From: Truepera sp.
GTDB lineage: Bacteria; Deinococcota; Deinococci; Deinococcales; Trueperaceae
Direction: 5' to 3'
NCBI GenBank assembly: GCA_032027045.1
Contig: JAVSMU010000001.1
Coordinates: 1,511,756 to 1,575,755 of the forward strand
Length of the DNA: 64,000 nt
The notes beneath the pieces were generated by a model, which was given only the letters and a program-made list of their open reading frames with translations, ran no database searches and was not told the DNA's origin. Each line of letters starts with the position of its first letter. Within the stretch, counting starts at the first letter, position 1. Shown one piece after another: positions 43,264 through 52,926 of the stretch. The position numbers and the translations under genes are program-made.

Positions 43264-44606
43264 GGGGTCATCCTACGCACGATGAAGTTGGTGTACACGG
43301 CTCCGCGCCTGAAGAAGGCGTTGTCCAAGACCTTGAGGTGGAAGGGCACGGTCGTCTTGACGCCCTCGATGACGGTCTCCTTGAGGGCGCGGTCCATGCG
43401 CGCGATGGCCTCCTGCCGGCTCGGGGCCCAGGCGATTATCTTGGCGATGAGACTGTCGTACGTGGGCGGTATCCTGTAGCCGGCGTAGACGTGCGAGTCG
43501 ACGCGGATGCCGGGACCGCCAGGCCAGTGCACGTCCGTGATGACGCCCGCGCTGGGCCTGAAGTCGTGGTCGGGGTCCTCGGCGTTCACCCGCACCTCGA
43601 TGGCGTGACCGCTCACCTCCAACTCCGACTGCTTCAGCTGCATGCCCAAGCCGGCGGCCACGCGGATCTGCTCTTGCACCAGGTCGGTGCGAGTGATCAT
43701 CTCGGTCACCGGATGCTCCACCTGGATGCGCGTGTTCATCTCGGAGAAGTAGTAGCCTCCCTGCCGGTCGACGAGGAACTCGCAGGTGCCGGCGCCGCGG
43801 TACTCGATGTGCTTGGCGAGGTTGACGGCGGCCGCGGCGATGTTGGCGCGCAGCTCGGGGTCGAGTCCGCTGGGGGCCTCCTCGAGCATCTTCTGGTAGC
43901 GGCGCTGGATGGAGCAGTCGCGCTCGAACAGGTGCACGACGTCACCCTTGCCGTCGCCGAAGACCTGGATCTCGATGTGCTTCGGCTCCTCCAGGTACTT
44001 CTCCATGTACAGCTCGGGGTTGCCGAATGCGGCGCGCGCCTCTTCCTGGGCGTTGACGAACTGCCGCTCGAGGTCGGAGTGACTATGCACCACACGCATG
44101 CCGCGGCCGCCACCGCCGGCGGACGCCTTGAGTATGAGCGGGAACCCGATCTCGTCGGCGAAGCTGGTGGCCTCCGCCAGGTCGCGTAGCGGCTCGCTGC
44201 CGGGTGTGATGGGCACGCCTACTGCCGCGGCCAGCGCGCGAGCGGCGGCCTTGTCACCTATCCGCGCGATGGTCTCGGGGCGCGGCCCGATGAAGGTCAG
44301 GCCGTGCTCCTCGCACATGGCGGCGAACTCGGCGTTCTCGGCGAGGAAGCCGTAGCCGGGGTGAATGGCCTCCGCACCGCTCACCAGTGCCGCGGCGAGG
44401 AGGTTCCGGACGTTCAGGTAGCTCTCGGCGGCGGGAGCAGGACCGATGCAAATCGACTCGTCGGCCAACAGCACGGGCAGCGAGTTCTCGTCGGCCTTGG
44501 AATAGGCCACGACCGTCTGCACACCGAGTTCACGCGCGGCGCGAAGCACTCGCAGCGCGATCTCGCCCCGGTTGGCTATCAGGATCTTCCGGAACATGGG
44601 GCTCAC
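43260..44606 (-). CDS. accC: Acetyl-CoA carboxylase, biotin carboxylase subunit
   Basis: Carboxylates the biotin on AccB with ATP and bicarbonate, the first half-step of fatty acid synthesis. N-domain opens FRKILIANRGEIALRVLRAARELG; ATP-grasp loop KASAGGGGRGMRVV near 158; RIQVEHPVTEMIT near 290. 448 residues, normal. Starts 8 nt after accB. Confidence 0.97.
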   Translation of the reverse strand: MSPMFRKILIANRGEIALRVLRAARELGVQTVVAYSKADENSLPVLLADESICIGPAPAAESYLNVRNLLAAALVSGAEAIHPGYGFLAENAEFAAMCEEHGLTFIGPRPETIARIGDKAAARALAAAVGVPITPGSEPLRDLAEATSFADEIGFPLILKASAGGGGRGMRVVHSHSDLERQFVNAQEEARAAFGNPELYMEKYLEEPKHIEIQVFGDGKGDVVHLFERDCSIQRRYQKMLEEAPSGLDPELRANIAAAAVNLAKHIEYRGAGTCEFLVDRQGGYYFSEMNTRIQVEHPVTEMITRTDLVQEQIRVAAGLGMQLKQSELEVSGHAIEVRVNAEDPDHDFRPSAGVITDVHWPGGPGIRVDSHVYAGYRIPPTYDSLIAKIIAWAPSRQEAIARMDRALKETVIEGVKTTVPFHLKVLDNAFFRRGAVYTNFIVRRMTP

Positions 44607-44614
44607 CCGTGAAC

Positions 44615-45126
<512 letters not shown>

Positions 45127-45127
<1 letters not shown>

Positions 45128-45684
45128 CAGGCCCTGCCCAGGTAATCGCCGCTGCGCGTGTCGACGCGGATGACCTCACCCTGATCGATGAAGAGGGGCA
45201 CGTTGACGGTGCCGCCCGACTCGAGCTTGGCGGGCTTGGTGCCACCCGAAACGGTATCGCCGCGCACGCCAGGGTCCGTCTGCACGATCTCGAGCTCCAC
45301 CACGTTCGGCAGCGTGACCTTGAGGGGCTTGTTGGCGTAGTAGTCGACCGTGACCTCGGTGTTCTCCTTCAGGAATCGCGCCCCGTCGCCGATCTGATCG
45401 CGAGTTAGCACTGGCTGCTCGAACGTCTCCAGGTCCATGAACGTGAAGTCGTCGCCGTCGGAATAGAGGAAGTTCATCTGGCGGTACTCGATGAAGATAT
45501 CTTGCAGCTTTTCAGTGGCGTTGAACGAACGCTCGACGATGGATCCGGTCTCGAGGTTGCGGAACTTCGCCACCATCTTCGCTCCACCACGCCCGATCTT
45601 CTGGTGCTGGTAGTCGACGCACTCCCAAAGGCCGCCGTCCATCTCGACCTTCGTCCCGTTCCTCAGGTCAGTCACGCTGATCAT
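45127..45684 (-). CDS. efp: Elongation factor P
   Basis: Helps ribosomes through proline runs. KOW-like N-domain with loop QKIGRGGAK: tip residue is Arg32 where E. coli has the modified Lys34. Ends GVRGDTVSGGTKPA and FIDQGEVIRVDTRSGDYLGRA, closely like Thermus EF-P. 185 residues from ATG 45684, with GGAGGG before it. First gene of the efp-accB-accC-asp23-nusB-folD-DUF212 operon. Confidence 0.97.
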
Positions 45685-45864
45685 CAATACCCTCCAACGC
45701 ATCGGACCGCGGCTCTAGCAGTGTCGTCGACGAACACCCGACCACGCCGTAGCGGATTAGCCGGGCCACTCTACCATCCGGCCGTCGCAGCCTCGGCCCC
45801 GGCGGCCCCGAACCTGTGGCCCGCCGTCGCGGGGCGAGGCACGCCGGCTTCGGACCGGGCGGCA

Positions 45865-46773
45865 CTACAGCTCCATGCGCAATGGTTCCAGCCGCGCGTC
45901 TCTTATCAGCTCCTGGTAGCGTTCGGGGCTCAACTCGCCGCTGGCGCCCTCCATGGCCACGAACGTCGCCTCGAGCAGGTTGGTGCCCAGGCTGCGGCCC
46001 TGGAAGCGCGGTGTCGTCGTGATCAGAGCGCTTGCACCCCGTTGCCTGAGGAACTCCACGTCGTCGGCGGTAGTGGTGTTGGTCAGCACGGTCTTGCCGG
46101 CGAGCGACGCCGGAGCGTAGCGCTTGATGAAGTGCCAATCACCGGCCAGAACCTCGGCCCAATCGTAGTAGCGGGCGAACTTACGCTCGTTCGGCGCGCT
46201 ATCTTGCGCGTCCCCGGTCGGGTAGAGCCACTTGAAGGGCACACGAACCACGATGGGCGCCAGCACCGTCGCGAGGCGCACGAGTCCGCCCAGGCTCCTC
46301 ACCGGCACCGGCAAGCCCAACGCGAACACCACGTCGCCGTAGAACACGTCGGCGCCCTGCCTCGCCAGCTCCTCGGCCATCCCGAAACGGTCGACCGCGG
46401 AGACCATGAGCACCTTCCGCCCCTGCCAACCGACCGAAGGCGCTAGGGCCTTCACGCTTAGGCGCTCCAGGGTGTTCTTGAGACCAGCGCCGCACACGAC
46501 CGGGGTGGACTTGGACGCGCGGGCCAGCCGCAACGCGTCGCGCACGTAGTAGCGCCGCTCTCGTACGGCGAAGTAGAGGTCGATGCCACCCAGCCCGATG
46601 GCGTCGACGTGGCCGTCGAACTCGCCGATCAACGCCTCCGCCTTCTTGATGTCTCCACCGGTGCCGATGCGTCTGATGTGAACCTTGCGGCCAAGAACCT
46701 CGACGACCTGGTCGGTGTCGCGCTTCACGGAACCCAGCGAGACGCTGACGACCTCCAACGTGGGCTCTTTCAA
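45865..46773 (-). CDS. Quinate/shikimate 5-dehydrogenase-like protein
   Basis: About 302 residues with a Rossmann-like centre (QGRKVLMVSAVDRFGMAEELARQGADVFYGD near 130). It resembles proteins in Deinococcus and Thermus labelled quinate 5-dehydrogenase, but I do not see the usual shikimate-binding residues, so the reaction is doubtful. Other conserved segments: GLGGIDLYFAVRERRYYVRDA and LTNTTTADDVEFLR. The TTG at 46773 follows GGGAAGAG and overlaps the preceding stop (TTGA); a GTG at 46794 lacks such a site. Second gene after the GNAT gene. Confidence 0.5.
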   Translation of the reverse strand: MKEPTLEVVSVSLGSVKRDTDQVVEVLGRKVHIRRIGTGGDIKKAEALIGEFDGHVDAIGLGGIDLYFAVRERRYYVRDALRLARASKSTPVVCGAGLKNTLERLSVKALAPSVGWQGRKVLMVSAVDRFGMAEELARQGADVFYGDVVFALGLPVPVRSLGGLVRLATVLAPIVVRVPFKWLYPTGDAQDSAPNERKFARYYDWAEVLAGDWHFIKRYAPASLAGKTVLTNTTTADDVEFLRQRGASALITTTPRFQGRSLGTNLLEATFVAMEGASGELSPERYQELIRDARLEPLRMEL

Positions 46774-47312
46774 GCGAGGCTCTTCCCGTACCACTCGAGC
46801 AGCGGGCGAGCGTCGATGGCGAAGCGGTAACCGTGGCTTTCCCAGAAGCTGCGCGCGCGGGGGTTCTCGCCGTAGATGCTCGCCAGCATCCGTTTACAGC
46901 GGCCGTTCAGGCGCCGCTCGAGGTCCTTGACGCAGGCGCTGCCCACGCCGTGGCTCTGCATGCCGGCCCGCACGAGAAGCAGGTTGACCGTTGCGTCGCC
47001 GGCGGCGGGGTAGTCGAGCTTGTAGTCGAGATAGCCGACCACCGCGGCGCCCGACACCGGATCCACGTGCAGCCCGGACTCGGACTCGCTGGGGTCCAGC
47101 AGGACCAACTCCACGTGGCGCCTGGGGTCGGAGATGGCCGTCGCCAGGTCGGTGCGCACCTCGGCGACGGTCGGGACGGGGATCGAGATGATCTCGAAGT
47201 AGCCGGGGGTCGCCTCGTACAGTTCCTGGACGAGCGGTGCGTCGTCGACCGTCGCCGACCGGGTCCGGATCGGAGAGAGCGTTTGGTACAAGTTGTTCAC
47301 CCCTTCGGGCAC
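46770..47312 (-). CDS. GNAT-family N-acetyltransferase
   Basis: Acetyltransferase of 180 residues. IRTRSATVDDAPLVQELYEA is the usual GNAT start, LLVRAGMQSHGVGSACVKDLE near 115 the acetyl-CoA loop, and NPRARSFWESHGYRFA the closing motif. A possible -10 (TACGAG) lies about 18 nt upstream. Substrate unknown. Overlaps the next gene by 4 nt. Confidence 0.88.
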   Translation of the reverse strand: MPEGVNNLYQTLSPIRTRSATVDDAPLVQELYEATPGYFEIISIPVPTVAEVRTDLATAISDPRRHVELVLLDPSESESGLHVDPVSGAAVVGYLDYKLDYPAAGDATVNLLLVRAGMQSHGVGSACVKDLERRLNGRCKRMLASIYGENPRARSFWESHGYRFAIDARPLLEWYGKSLA

Positions 47313-47451
47313 CGCACTGGCGCCGCGGGACTCGTATGTGAGCGTGAAACCGTCAAGATAACTCCAAGCGATTCTACCAACGCCGGCCTTCGCCAGGTGG
47401 TGTCGATTGGCTCACAACCGTCCCCGGCAGGGGGCATGGAAGCGCACATAC

Positions 47452-47479
47452 TTGCCAAGCGGTCCGTTTGGGCTATAGG
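47452..47479 (+). promoter_or_regulatory. Candidate promoter of the lipid gene cluster
   Basis: TTGCCA, 16-nt spacer, TATAGG, about 85 nt before the TTG start. A second possible -10, TAAGCT, lies at 47523-47528. Confidence 0.45.
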
Positions 47480-47563
47480 GTTACGTGGGCGGCTGCAGGC
47501 CGCACGGCGCCCTGCCGGGGTGCTAAGCTCTGCGAATCCCAGCAAGCTCGTTCGGAGGAACCG

Positions 47564-48799
47564 TTGTCAGACGTATTGCCTAATGCGGAGGGTGGAGCGC
47601 CGGTGATCGCGGCGCGAGACGCGTTCGCCAAAGCCTTCCAGTTCCGCAGGGCCGACGAAGCCGTCGCGAGCGGGATGCACCCTTACTTCAAACCCATTGC
47701 GTCGCAACACGGGGGCAGTGTCCGTGTCGCAGGCCGCGAGATGATCATCACGGGCTCGAACGACTACCTGGGGCTCACGCAGGACCCGCGCCTCAAGGAG
47801 GCCGCCCGCCGAGCCCTCGACGACTTCGGCACCAGTTGCACGGGCTCCCGCTTCCTTACCGGCACGCTCACTCTTCACGAGGAACTCGAGCACCGCCTGG
47901 CCGAGTTCTTCCACCGCGAGGCGGTGCTGACTTTCAGTGCCGGTTTCCTCGGTTGCCTCTCGGTCGTCTCCGCCCTTGCGGGCCGGCACGACATCTTGTA
48001 CTACGACCGCGAGAACCACGCCTCGCTGTACGACGCGGCGCGCCTTTCCTTCGCCACGTTGAGGAAGTACGAGCACAACGACCTGGCCGACTTGGAGCAG
48101 ATGCTCGAGGCCGACGTCGGTAAGCCGGGCGGGCGGATAATCGTCACCGACGGCGTCTTCTCCATGAGCGGCCATATTGCCGACCTGCCCGGCATCGTGC
48201 GCCTCAAGAAGCGATACGGGGCCCGGCTGATCGTCGACGATGCGCACGCGACCGGGGTGCTGGGGGAACACGGGCGCGGCACCGGTGAGCACTTCGGGCT
48301 CGAGGACGAGGTCGACGTCATCGTCGGCACCTTCTCGAAGTCGTTCGCCAGCGTGGGCGGCTTCATGGCCGGTGACCGCGAGGTCGTCAACTACGTCAAG
48401 CATCACGCGCGGCCGTTCATCTTCACGGCGGCGCTTCCCGCCATGCAGATGGCCGCCGCCCTGGAAGCACTCAACATCATCGAGGCGGAACCGCAGCACC
48501 GTGAACGGCTGTGGCACAACGTGGCGCGCCTTTCGGCAGGCATGACGGCGCTGGGCTTCGACACGATGGGTTCGAGAACACCGATCGTTCCCGTGCTGAT
48601 AGGCCCGGACGAGCTTGCGATGGCCTTCTGGAAGTCGCTGTGGGAGCTGGGTATCTTCACCACCCCGGCGCTGCCCCCCGGCGTGCCGGCCGGACAGTCG
48701 ATAATCCGCACCAGTGTCAACGCCAACCATACCGACGCGCAGCTTGACGCTCTCTTGCATGCCTTCACAGAAGTCGGGCGCAAGTTTGGCGTAATCTAG
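47564..48799 (+). CDS. Alpha-oxoamine synthase, serine palmitoyltransferase-like
   Basis: PLP enzyme joining an acyl thioester to an amino acid with loss of CO2. Motifs: ITGSNDYLGLTQDPRL, TGSRFLTGTLTLHEELE, DRENHASLYDAARLSF, DDAHATGVLGEHGRG and GTFSKSFASVGG with cofactor Lys259. 411 residues. The family also includes BioF, KBL and HemA; no biotin, threonine or heme gene is near, whereas acyltransferase, SDR and glycosyltransferase genes follow directly, so I prefer a serine palmitoyltransferase-type lipid role. TTG start 6 nt after GGAGGAA. First gene of the cluster; next ATG is 7 nt past the stop. Whether it uses serine, glycine or alanine cannot be told. Confidence 0.8.
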   Translation: MSDVLPNAEGGAPVIAARDAFAKAFQFRRADEAVASGMHPYFKPIASQHGGSVRVAGREMIITGSNDYLGLTQDPRLKEAARRALDDFGTSCTGSRFLTGTLTLHEELEHRLAEFFHREAVLTFSAGFLGCLSVVSALAGRHDILYYDRENHASLYDAARLSFATLRKYEHNDLADLEQMLEADVGKPGGRIIVTDGVFSMSGHIADLPGIVRLKKRYGARLIVDDAHATGVLGEHGRGTGEHFGLEDEVDVIVGTFSKSFASVGGFMAGDREVVNYVKHHARPFIFTAALPAMQMAAALEALNIIEAEPQHRERLWHNVARLSAGMTALGFDTMGSRTPIVPVLIGPDELAMAFWKSLWELGIFTTPALPPGVPAGQSIIRTSVNANHTDAQLDALLHAFTEVGRKFGVI

Positions 48800-48806
48800 C
48801 GCCACC

Positions 48807-49916
48807 ATGGTGAGCGTCGAGCGAGTATCCGGTCGAAAGACACTCAAAGAGTTCGTCCTCTACCCGTACCGGCTGCACGCCGGCGATCCCAACTGGGTGG
48901 CGCCCCTGCGCATCTCGGAGTTCGAACTGCTGAACCCGAAGAAGAACCCCTTCTGGGATCACGCCCGCGGCTCCTTCTACCTGGCGCGCCAGAACGGGCA
49001 GGTGGTGGGGCGGGTGGCCTGCATCGACGACGACCTCCACAACTCCACTCACGAGGGCGACAACCTCGTGTTCTTCGGTTTCTTCGAGGCCGCCGGCAAG
49101 GAGGCCGCGGCGGCGCTGTTCGCCGCGGTGGAGGCGGAGGCGCGCGGCCTCGGCCGCAAGTCGGTCCGCGGACCCGCCAACCCCTCGATGAACGACGGCG
49201 CGGGCTTCCAGATCGACGCCTTCGACCAGAAGCCGTACGTGATGATGCCGCAGAGCCCCCCTACTTACGTCGAGTGGGCCTCCGAGGTGGGCTACGAGAA
49301 GGTCAAGGACCTCTACATGTTCCATTTCAAGAACCCGGGCGAGGTGCCCGAGCGCGTGAGGCGCATCGTCGATCGCGCGCGGGAACGCTCGAAGCCCGTG
49401 GTGCGAGCCGCCGACCTCAAGCACTTCCACGAAGAGGTGAAGATCCTCCAGCGCATCCATCACGCGGCGTGGGAGAAGAACTGGGGCGACGTGCCGTTCA
49501 CGGACGGCGAGATAGCCCACCTGGCGGAAGACCTGAAGCTGATCGTCAACCCCGAACTCGCCCTCTTCCTCGAGTACAAGGGCGAGCCGGTGGCCGTTTG
49601 CATCGCGGTGCCCAACCTCAATCAGGTCCTGGAGCGCTTCGACGGCCGCCTGATCACGGGGATCCTGCCACTTCTGAACCGGAAGAAGATCATGACCCAG
49701 GCGCGGCTGGTGATCCTGGGGGTGCTGCCTGAGTACCGCAACCACGGCTTCGACCTGATCCTCATCGATGAGGTCGTGAAGCGGTCTCATGCCGCCGGGA
49801 TACTCGAGGGCGAGTGCGGCTGGACCCTGGAGGACAACCACGCCATCAACCGCGCCATCGAGGCGGTGGGAGGCGTGCGCCACAAGACCTACCGCATGGT
49901 GCAGAAAGACCTATGA
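48807..49916 (+). CDS. Large GNAT-fold acyltransferase, candidate ceramide-synthase type
   Basis: 369 residues, soluble. N-terminal part: FVLYPYRLHAGDPNWVAP, NPFWDHARGSFYLARQNGQVVGR and GFFEAAGKEAAAALFAAVEAEARGLG, then VRGPANPSMNDGAGFQIDAFD. The C-terminal GNAT motif is VLPEYRNHGFDLILID near 305, the usual acyl-CoA loop. This large-GNAT family is the kind found next to serine palmitoyltransferase in bacterial ceramide loci, where a GNAT-type protein acylates the long-chain base; the assignment here is by type and position. Overlaps the next gene by 4 nt. Confidence 0.65.
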   Translation: MVSVERVSGRKTLKEFVLYPYRLHAGDPNWVAPLRISEFELLNPKKNPFWDHARGSFYLARQNGQVVGRVACIDDDLHNSTHEGDNLVFFGFFEAAGKEAAAALFAAVEAEARGLGRKSVRGPANPSMNDGAGFQIDAFDQKPYVMMPQSPPTYVEWASEVGYEKVKDLYMFHFKNPGEVPERVRRIVDRARERSKPVVRAADLKHFHEEVKILQRIHHAAWEKNWGDVPFTDGEIAHLAEDLKLIVNPELALFLEYKGEPVAVCIAVPNLNQVLERFDGRLITGILPLLNRKKIMTQARLVILGVLPEYRNHGFDLILIDEVVKRSHAAGILEGECGWTLEDNHAINRAIEAVGGVRHKTYRMVQKDL

Positions 49917-50647
49917 AGCTGGGCGCCGCATTGAGGTTGGTGTCAACCGACCTCGGGGCGCTCTTCCCGCGGGGCGAGGCCGGCAAGTACTGGTTCCTGC
50001 TCCTGGCTTCGCTGGCACTACAGGCCGCGTTCTGGTACGTCGCCACGCCCGGCCCCAGCCTCCTGCGCCTGGCGCCTCAGGTCCCACTCTCCGCCTTCAA
50101 CAGCGTCGCCTGGAGCGTCCTACTGCTGCTGCTCATCCCCGCCGCCCTCTACCGGGCCCTGATCGGGCCGCTCAAGGGCGCGGGACTGCGGGTGGGCGAT
50201 TGGCGCTTCGGGCTCGCCGCCGTGGTGCCGCTGGCGCTGGCCGCTGCCCTGCTCATGGTCCTCGTGAGCGGCGATCCGACCCTCACGGCGACGTACCCGT
50301 GGCCGGGCTCCTGGGCGGGAACGAGCCTGGGCAGCCTGGCGCTCTGGCTAGTCGTGTATGCGCTCTACTACCTGGCGTTCGAGGCCTTCTACCGCGGCTT
50401 CGTGATCGACGTCGCGCGGCGTGTGGTCTCCCCCACGGCCGCCATCTGGCTGAGCGTCGTCATGGCGACCCTCGTCCACTTGGGAAAGCCGTTGGCCGAA
50501 GTCATGGCCGCGGCGCCGGTGTCGGTGCTCTTCGCGGTCCTGGCCGTACGCAGCCGCTCGATCCTCTACCCCATGCTCCTGCACCTTACCTTCGGCTTCG
50601 CGCTCGACCTTGCCGTGTTGGCGCGCTCGGGTCACCTGCTCAACTGA
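49913..50647 (+). CDS. CPBP-family membrane protein
   Basis: 244 residues with about seven to eight membrane helices. EAFYRGFVIDVARR near 157 is a variant of the EExxxR motif of CPBP intramembrane proteases (only one Glu), and MLLHLTFGFALDL near 223 the closing His motif. Could be a protease or a prenyl-end-processing homologue; catalysis is uncertain because the first Glu pair is reduced. ATG overlaps the acyltransferase stop (ATGA), so it belongs to the same operon. Confidence 0.7.
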   Translation: MKLGAALRLVSTDLGALFPRGEAGKYWFLLLASLALQAAFWYVATPGPSLLRLAPQVPLSAFNSVAWSVLLLLLIPAALYRALIGPLKGAGLRVGDWRFGLAAVVPLALAAALLMVLVSGDPTLTATYPWPGSWAGTSLGSLALWLVVYALYYLAFEAFYRGFVIDVARRVVSPTAAIWLSVVMATLVHLGKPLAEVMAAAPVSVLFAVLAVRSRSILYPMLLHLTFGFALDLAVLARSGHLLN

Positions 50648-50710
50648 GCCCAGGACTGCTACCGTCATGCTCATGGCCTTCCGTCGCAGCCCGCTTGCGG
50701 ACTCTCGCAC

Positions 50711-51706
50711 ATGAGGGTCCTGGTCACCGGCGCACACGGCTTCCTGGGAAGTCACGTCTCGGAGGCCCTGCTGGCCAACGGCGACTCCGTGCGAGCGCTC
50801 CTGACGCCGTGGGGCTCGGACGCCAACCTCGCCCACCTGCGCCATCACGAGCGCCTCGAGGTGGTGCGTGCCGACCTGACCGCAGATGACAGCGCCCACG
50901 GGATGTGCGACGGTGTCGACGCCGTGGTGCACGCCGCCGCTCGCGTGGCGGATTGGGGTCCGTGGGACGCCTTCTACCGCACGAACGTCGTCGCGACGCG
51001 CGCCCTGCTGCACGAAGCCGCTCACGCCCGTTGCGGGCGCTTCCTTTTCATCTCGAGCGTGGCCGTTCACCGCTACTCCGGGTTCCGGAACGCCGACCCG
51101 CGAGAGCAACCCCGCGACAACCTGCGCAACGCCTACGCCTATTCCAAGATCCTCGCCGAGGACCTGGTGCTTGGCGCCGAGCACTTGGAGAGCGTGGTGG
51201 TCCGCCCCGGACTCTGGCCGTTCGGCGAGCGTGACCCCACCTTCGCGCGCGTCGCCAAGGCAGTGGCGAAGGGCATACTGCCCGTGATGCGGCGCGGCAG
51301 CACCGTACTGAACACCGCATACGCCCCCAACTTCGCACACGGGGTGGTGTTGGCCCTGCACGAGCCTCATGCCGCGGGAAAGGTCTACGTCATCGCCGAC
51401 GCCGGAATGCCGAGCTGGCGGGAACTCTTCGACACCATCGGCGAGCTGCTGGGCACGGATGGGCTGCGGCTGCGGTTACCGGGGAGACCCACGACGGCGC
51501 TGGCATCCGGTGTCGAGGCCACCTGGTCTGCGCTCTTGCCCTTGGTCGAGCCGCCCGTTACGCGATACCGTGCGCGGCTGATGCTGAACGACGTTCACTT
51601 CTCCTTGCGGCACGCCGAGGAAGAGCTCGGCTACGCGCCGCTGTTCACGTGGCGCCAGGGCCTCTCCCGCACCGTGGCGGCGCTCGGGGCGATCAGGAAC
51701 TCCTGA
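50711..51706 (+). CDS. Extended SDR, NAD-dependent epimerase/3beta-HSD-like (candidate ketone reductase)
   Basis: Rossmann-fold oxidoreductase of 331 residues. NAD(P) motif GAHGFLGSHV at 7-16; the catalytic pair is YAYSKILAEDL near 139. 3beta-HSD-like traits: VVHAAARVADWGPWDAFYRTNVVATR. Bacterial ceramide loci include an extended SDR of this sort (CerR) that reduces the 3-oxo group; by location this gene is a candidate, unproved. Lies 63 nt after the CPBP gene; overlaps the glycosyltransferase by 1 nt (TGATG). Confidence 0.75.
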   Translation: MRVLVTGAHGFLGSHVSEALLANGDSVRALLTPWGSDANLAHLRHHERLEVVRADLTADDSAHGMCDGVDAVVHAAARVADWGPWDAFYRTNVVATRALLHEAAHARCGRFLFISSVAVHRYSGFRNADPREQPRDNLRNAYAYSKILAEDLVLGAEHLESVVVRPGLWPFGERDPTFARVAKAVAKGILPVMRRGSTVLNTAYAPNFAHGVVLALHEPHAAGKVYVIADAGMPSWRELFDTIGELLGTDGLRLRLPGRPTTALASGVEATWSALLPLVEPPVTRYRARLMLNDVHFSLRHAEEELGYAPLFTWRQGLSRTVAALGAIRNS

Positions 51707-52926
51707 TGAGCGTCAAGGCCAGCGTCTTCTTCGCCACCATCGCCGCCGGAGGCGGGCACGTGGCCACCGCGTGGGCCCTCGCCGAGGCGCTGCACGCCGA
51801 TTACCCCGGGGAGTTCGAGACGCGCGTCAGCGACGTGATGGCCGAGTTCGGCGCGGCCGGCCTCGACCGCGGTCACAAGGCGAGTTGGAAGGCGCTCCTG
51901 CGACGACCCCGGCTCGTGCGCCTCGGGCAGCGCCTCACCGACGCCGCTCCCGCCTTGACGAGGGCGTCGCAGGGCCTGGCGTTGGACGCTTTCGCCCGCG
52001 GCATCGCGCGCGAACTCAACGAGCTCGGGCCGGACCTGGTGGTCGCCAACCACGGCTGGCTCGCCACCGTCTTCGCGGCGGCCCGCAACCGCTACGGGCT
52101 GCGGGCGCCCGTCGTCATATACGCCACCGAGCCGTTCGACGCCAGCGCCCTCTGGTCCGAGCCCCGCGGCGAACTCCTGCTGGCGCCCAGCCTGGCGGCC
52201 AGGAACGACCTCGTGCGCCTCGGCGTCAAGCCGGAGCGGATCAAGGTCGTCGGCTATCCAGTGAGGCAAGCGTTCCTCAGCCCGCCGAGCCGAGCCGCAG
52301 CCCGGGCCCACCTGGGCCTGGAAGAGGGCTTCACGATCCTCCTCAGCTTGGGTGCCGAGGGGCTGGCGGGGCGCGCGCCGGCCATGGTGAACCGCCTCCT
52401 CGACACGGGCTCGCGGCTCCTGGTCCTCACGGGCCGCAACGTGGCGCTGAAGGCGGAACTCGACGAGCTCGCGACCCGGCGTCCGGGGCTCATGCCGTAC
52501 GGTTTCACGGACGAGATGCCCACTCTCCTAGCCGCAAGCGACATCGTGGTGGGCAAAGCCGGGCCCGCCAGCACCATGGAAGCCCTGGCCGTGGGCCGGC
52601 CGGTACTGGTTACCGCCTACGCGGGGCTCAACGAGCTGGCCGTCGTCAGGTTCCTGGAGGCCCACGAGCTCGGGGGCCGCGTCGAGCTCGAAGACCTGGC
52701 ACGGGTGGCGGCAGCCTGGCGCGACGCGCCTGGTCGGCTGACGAGGGCCGCTGCGGCGGCGGCGCAGCTCGACTTCGCCGGCATGACGCGCACGGCGGCT
52801 GCGCACGTGCGGGCGGCCGCTCTGGGCCTGGCGCCACCTAGCACCGAGGGCGTCGAGAAGCGGCCGTTCGAGGGAGTCACCCGCGCGTACTTGCGGGCGG
52901 CCAGGACGGGGGGAACGAACGGCTGA
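51706..52926 (+). CDS. MGDG-synthase/GT28-like glycosyltransferase
   Basis: 406 residues, two Rossmann halves. N-domain: AAGGGHVATAWALAEAL at 13-29, the glycine-rich loop of MGDG synthase-like transferases. Then NHGWLATVFAAARNRYG, VIYATEPFDASALWSEP, and ERIKVVGYPVRQAFL at the domain junction. C-domain donor site GKAGPASTMEALAVGRPVL near 285. Family members add galactose or glucose to diacylglycerol, so a lipid acceptor is likely, fitting the cluster. Start overlaps the SDR stop and end overlaps the flippase start by 1 nt. Confidence 0.85.
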   Translation: MSVKASVFFATIAAGGGHVATAWALAEALHADYPGEFETRVSDVMAEFGAAGLDRGHKASWKALLRRPRLVRLGQRLTDAAPALTRASQGLALDAFARGIARELNELGPDLVVANHGWLATVFAAARNRYGLRAPVVIYATEPFDASALWSEPRGELLLAPSLAARNDLVRLGVKPERIKVVGYPVRQAFLSPPSRAAARAHLGLEEGFTILLSLGAEGLAGRAPAMVNRLLDTGSRLLVLTGRNVALKAELDELATRRPGLMPYGFTDEMPTLLAASDIVVGKAGPASTMEALAVGRPVLVTAYAGLNELAVVRFLEAHELGGRVELEDLARVAAAWRDAPGRLTRAAAAAAQLDFAGMTRTAAAHVRAAALGLAPPSTEGVEKRPFEGVTRAYLRAARTGGTNG

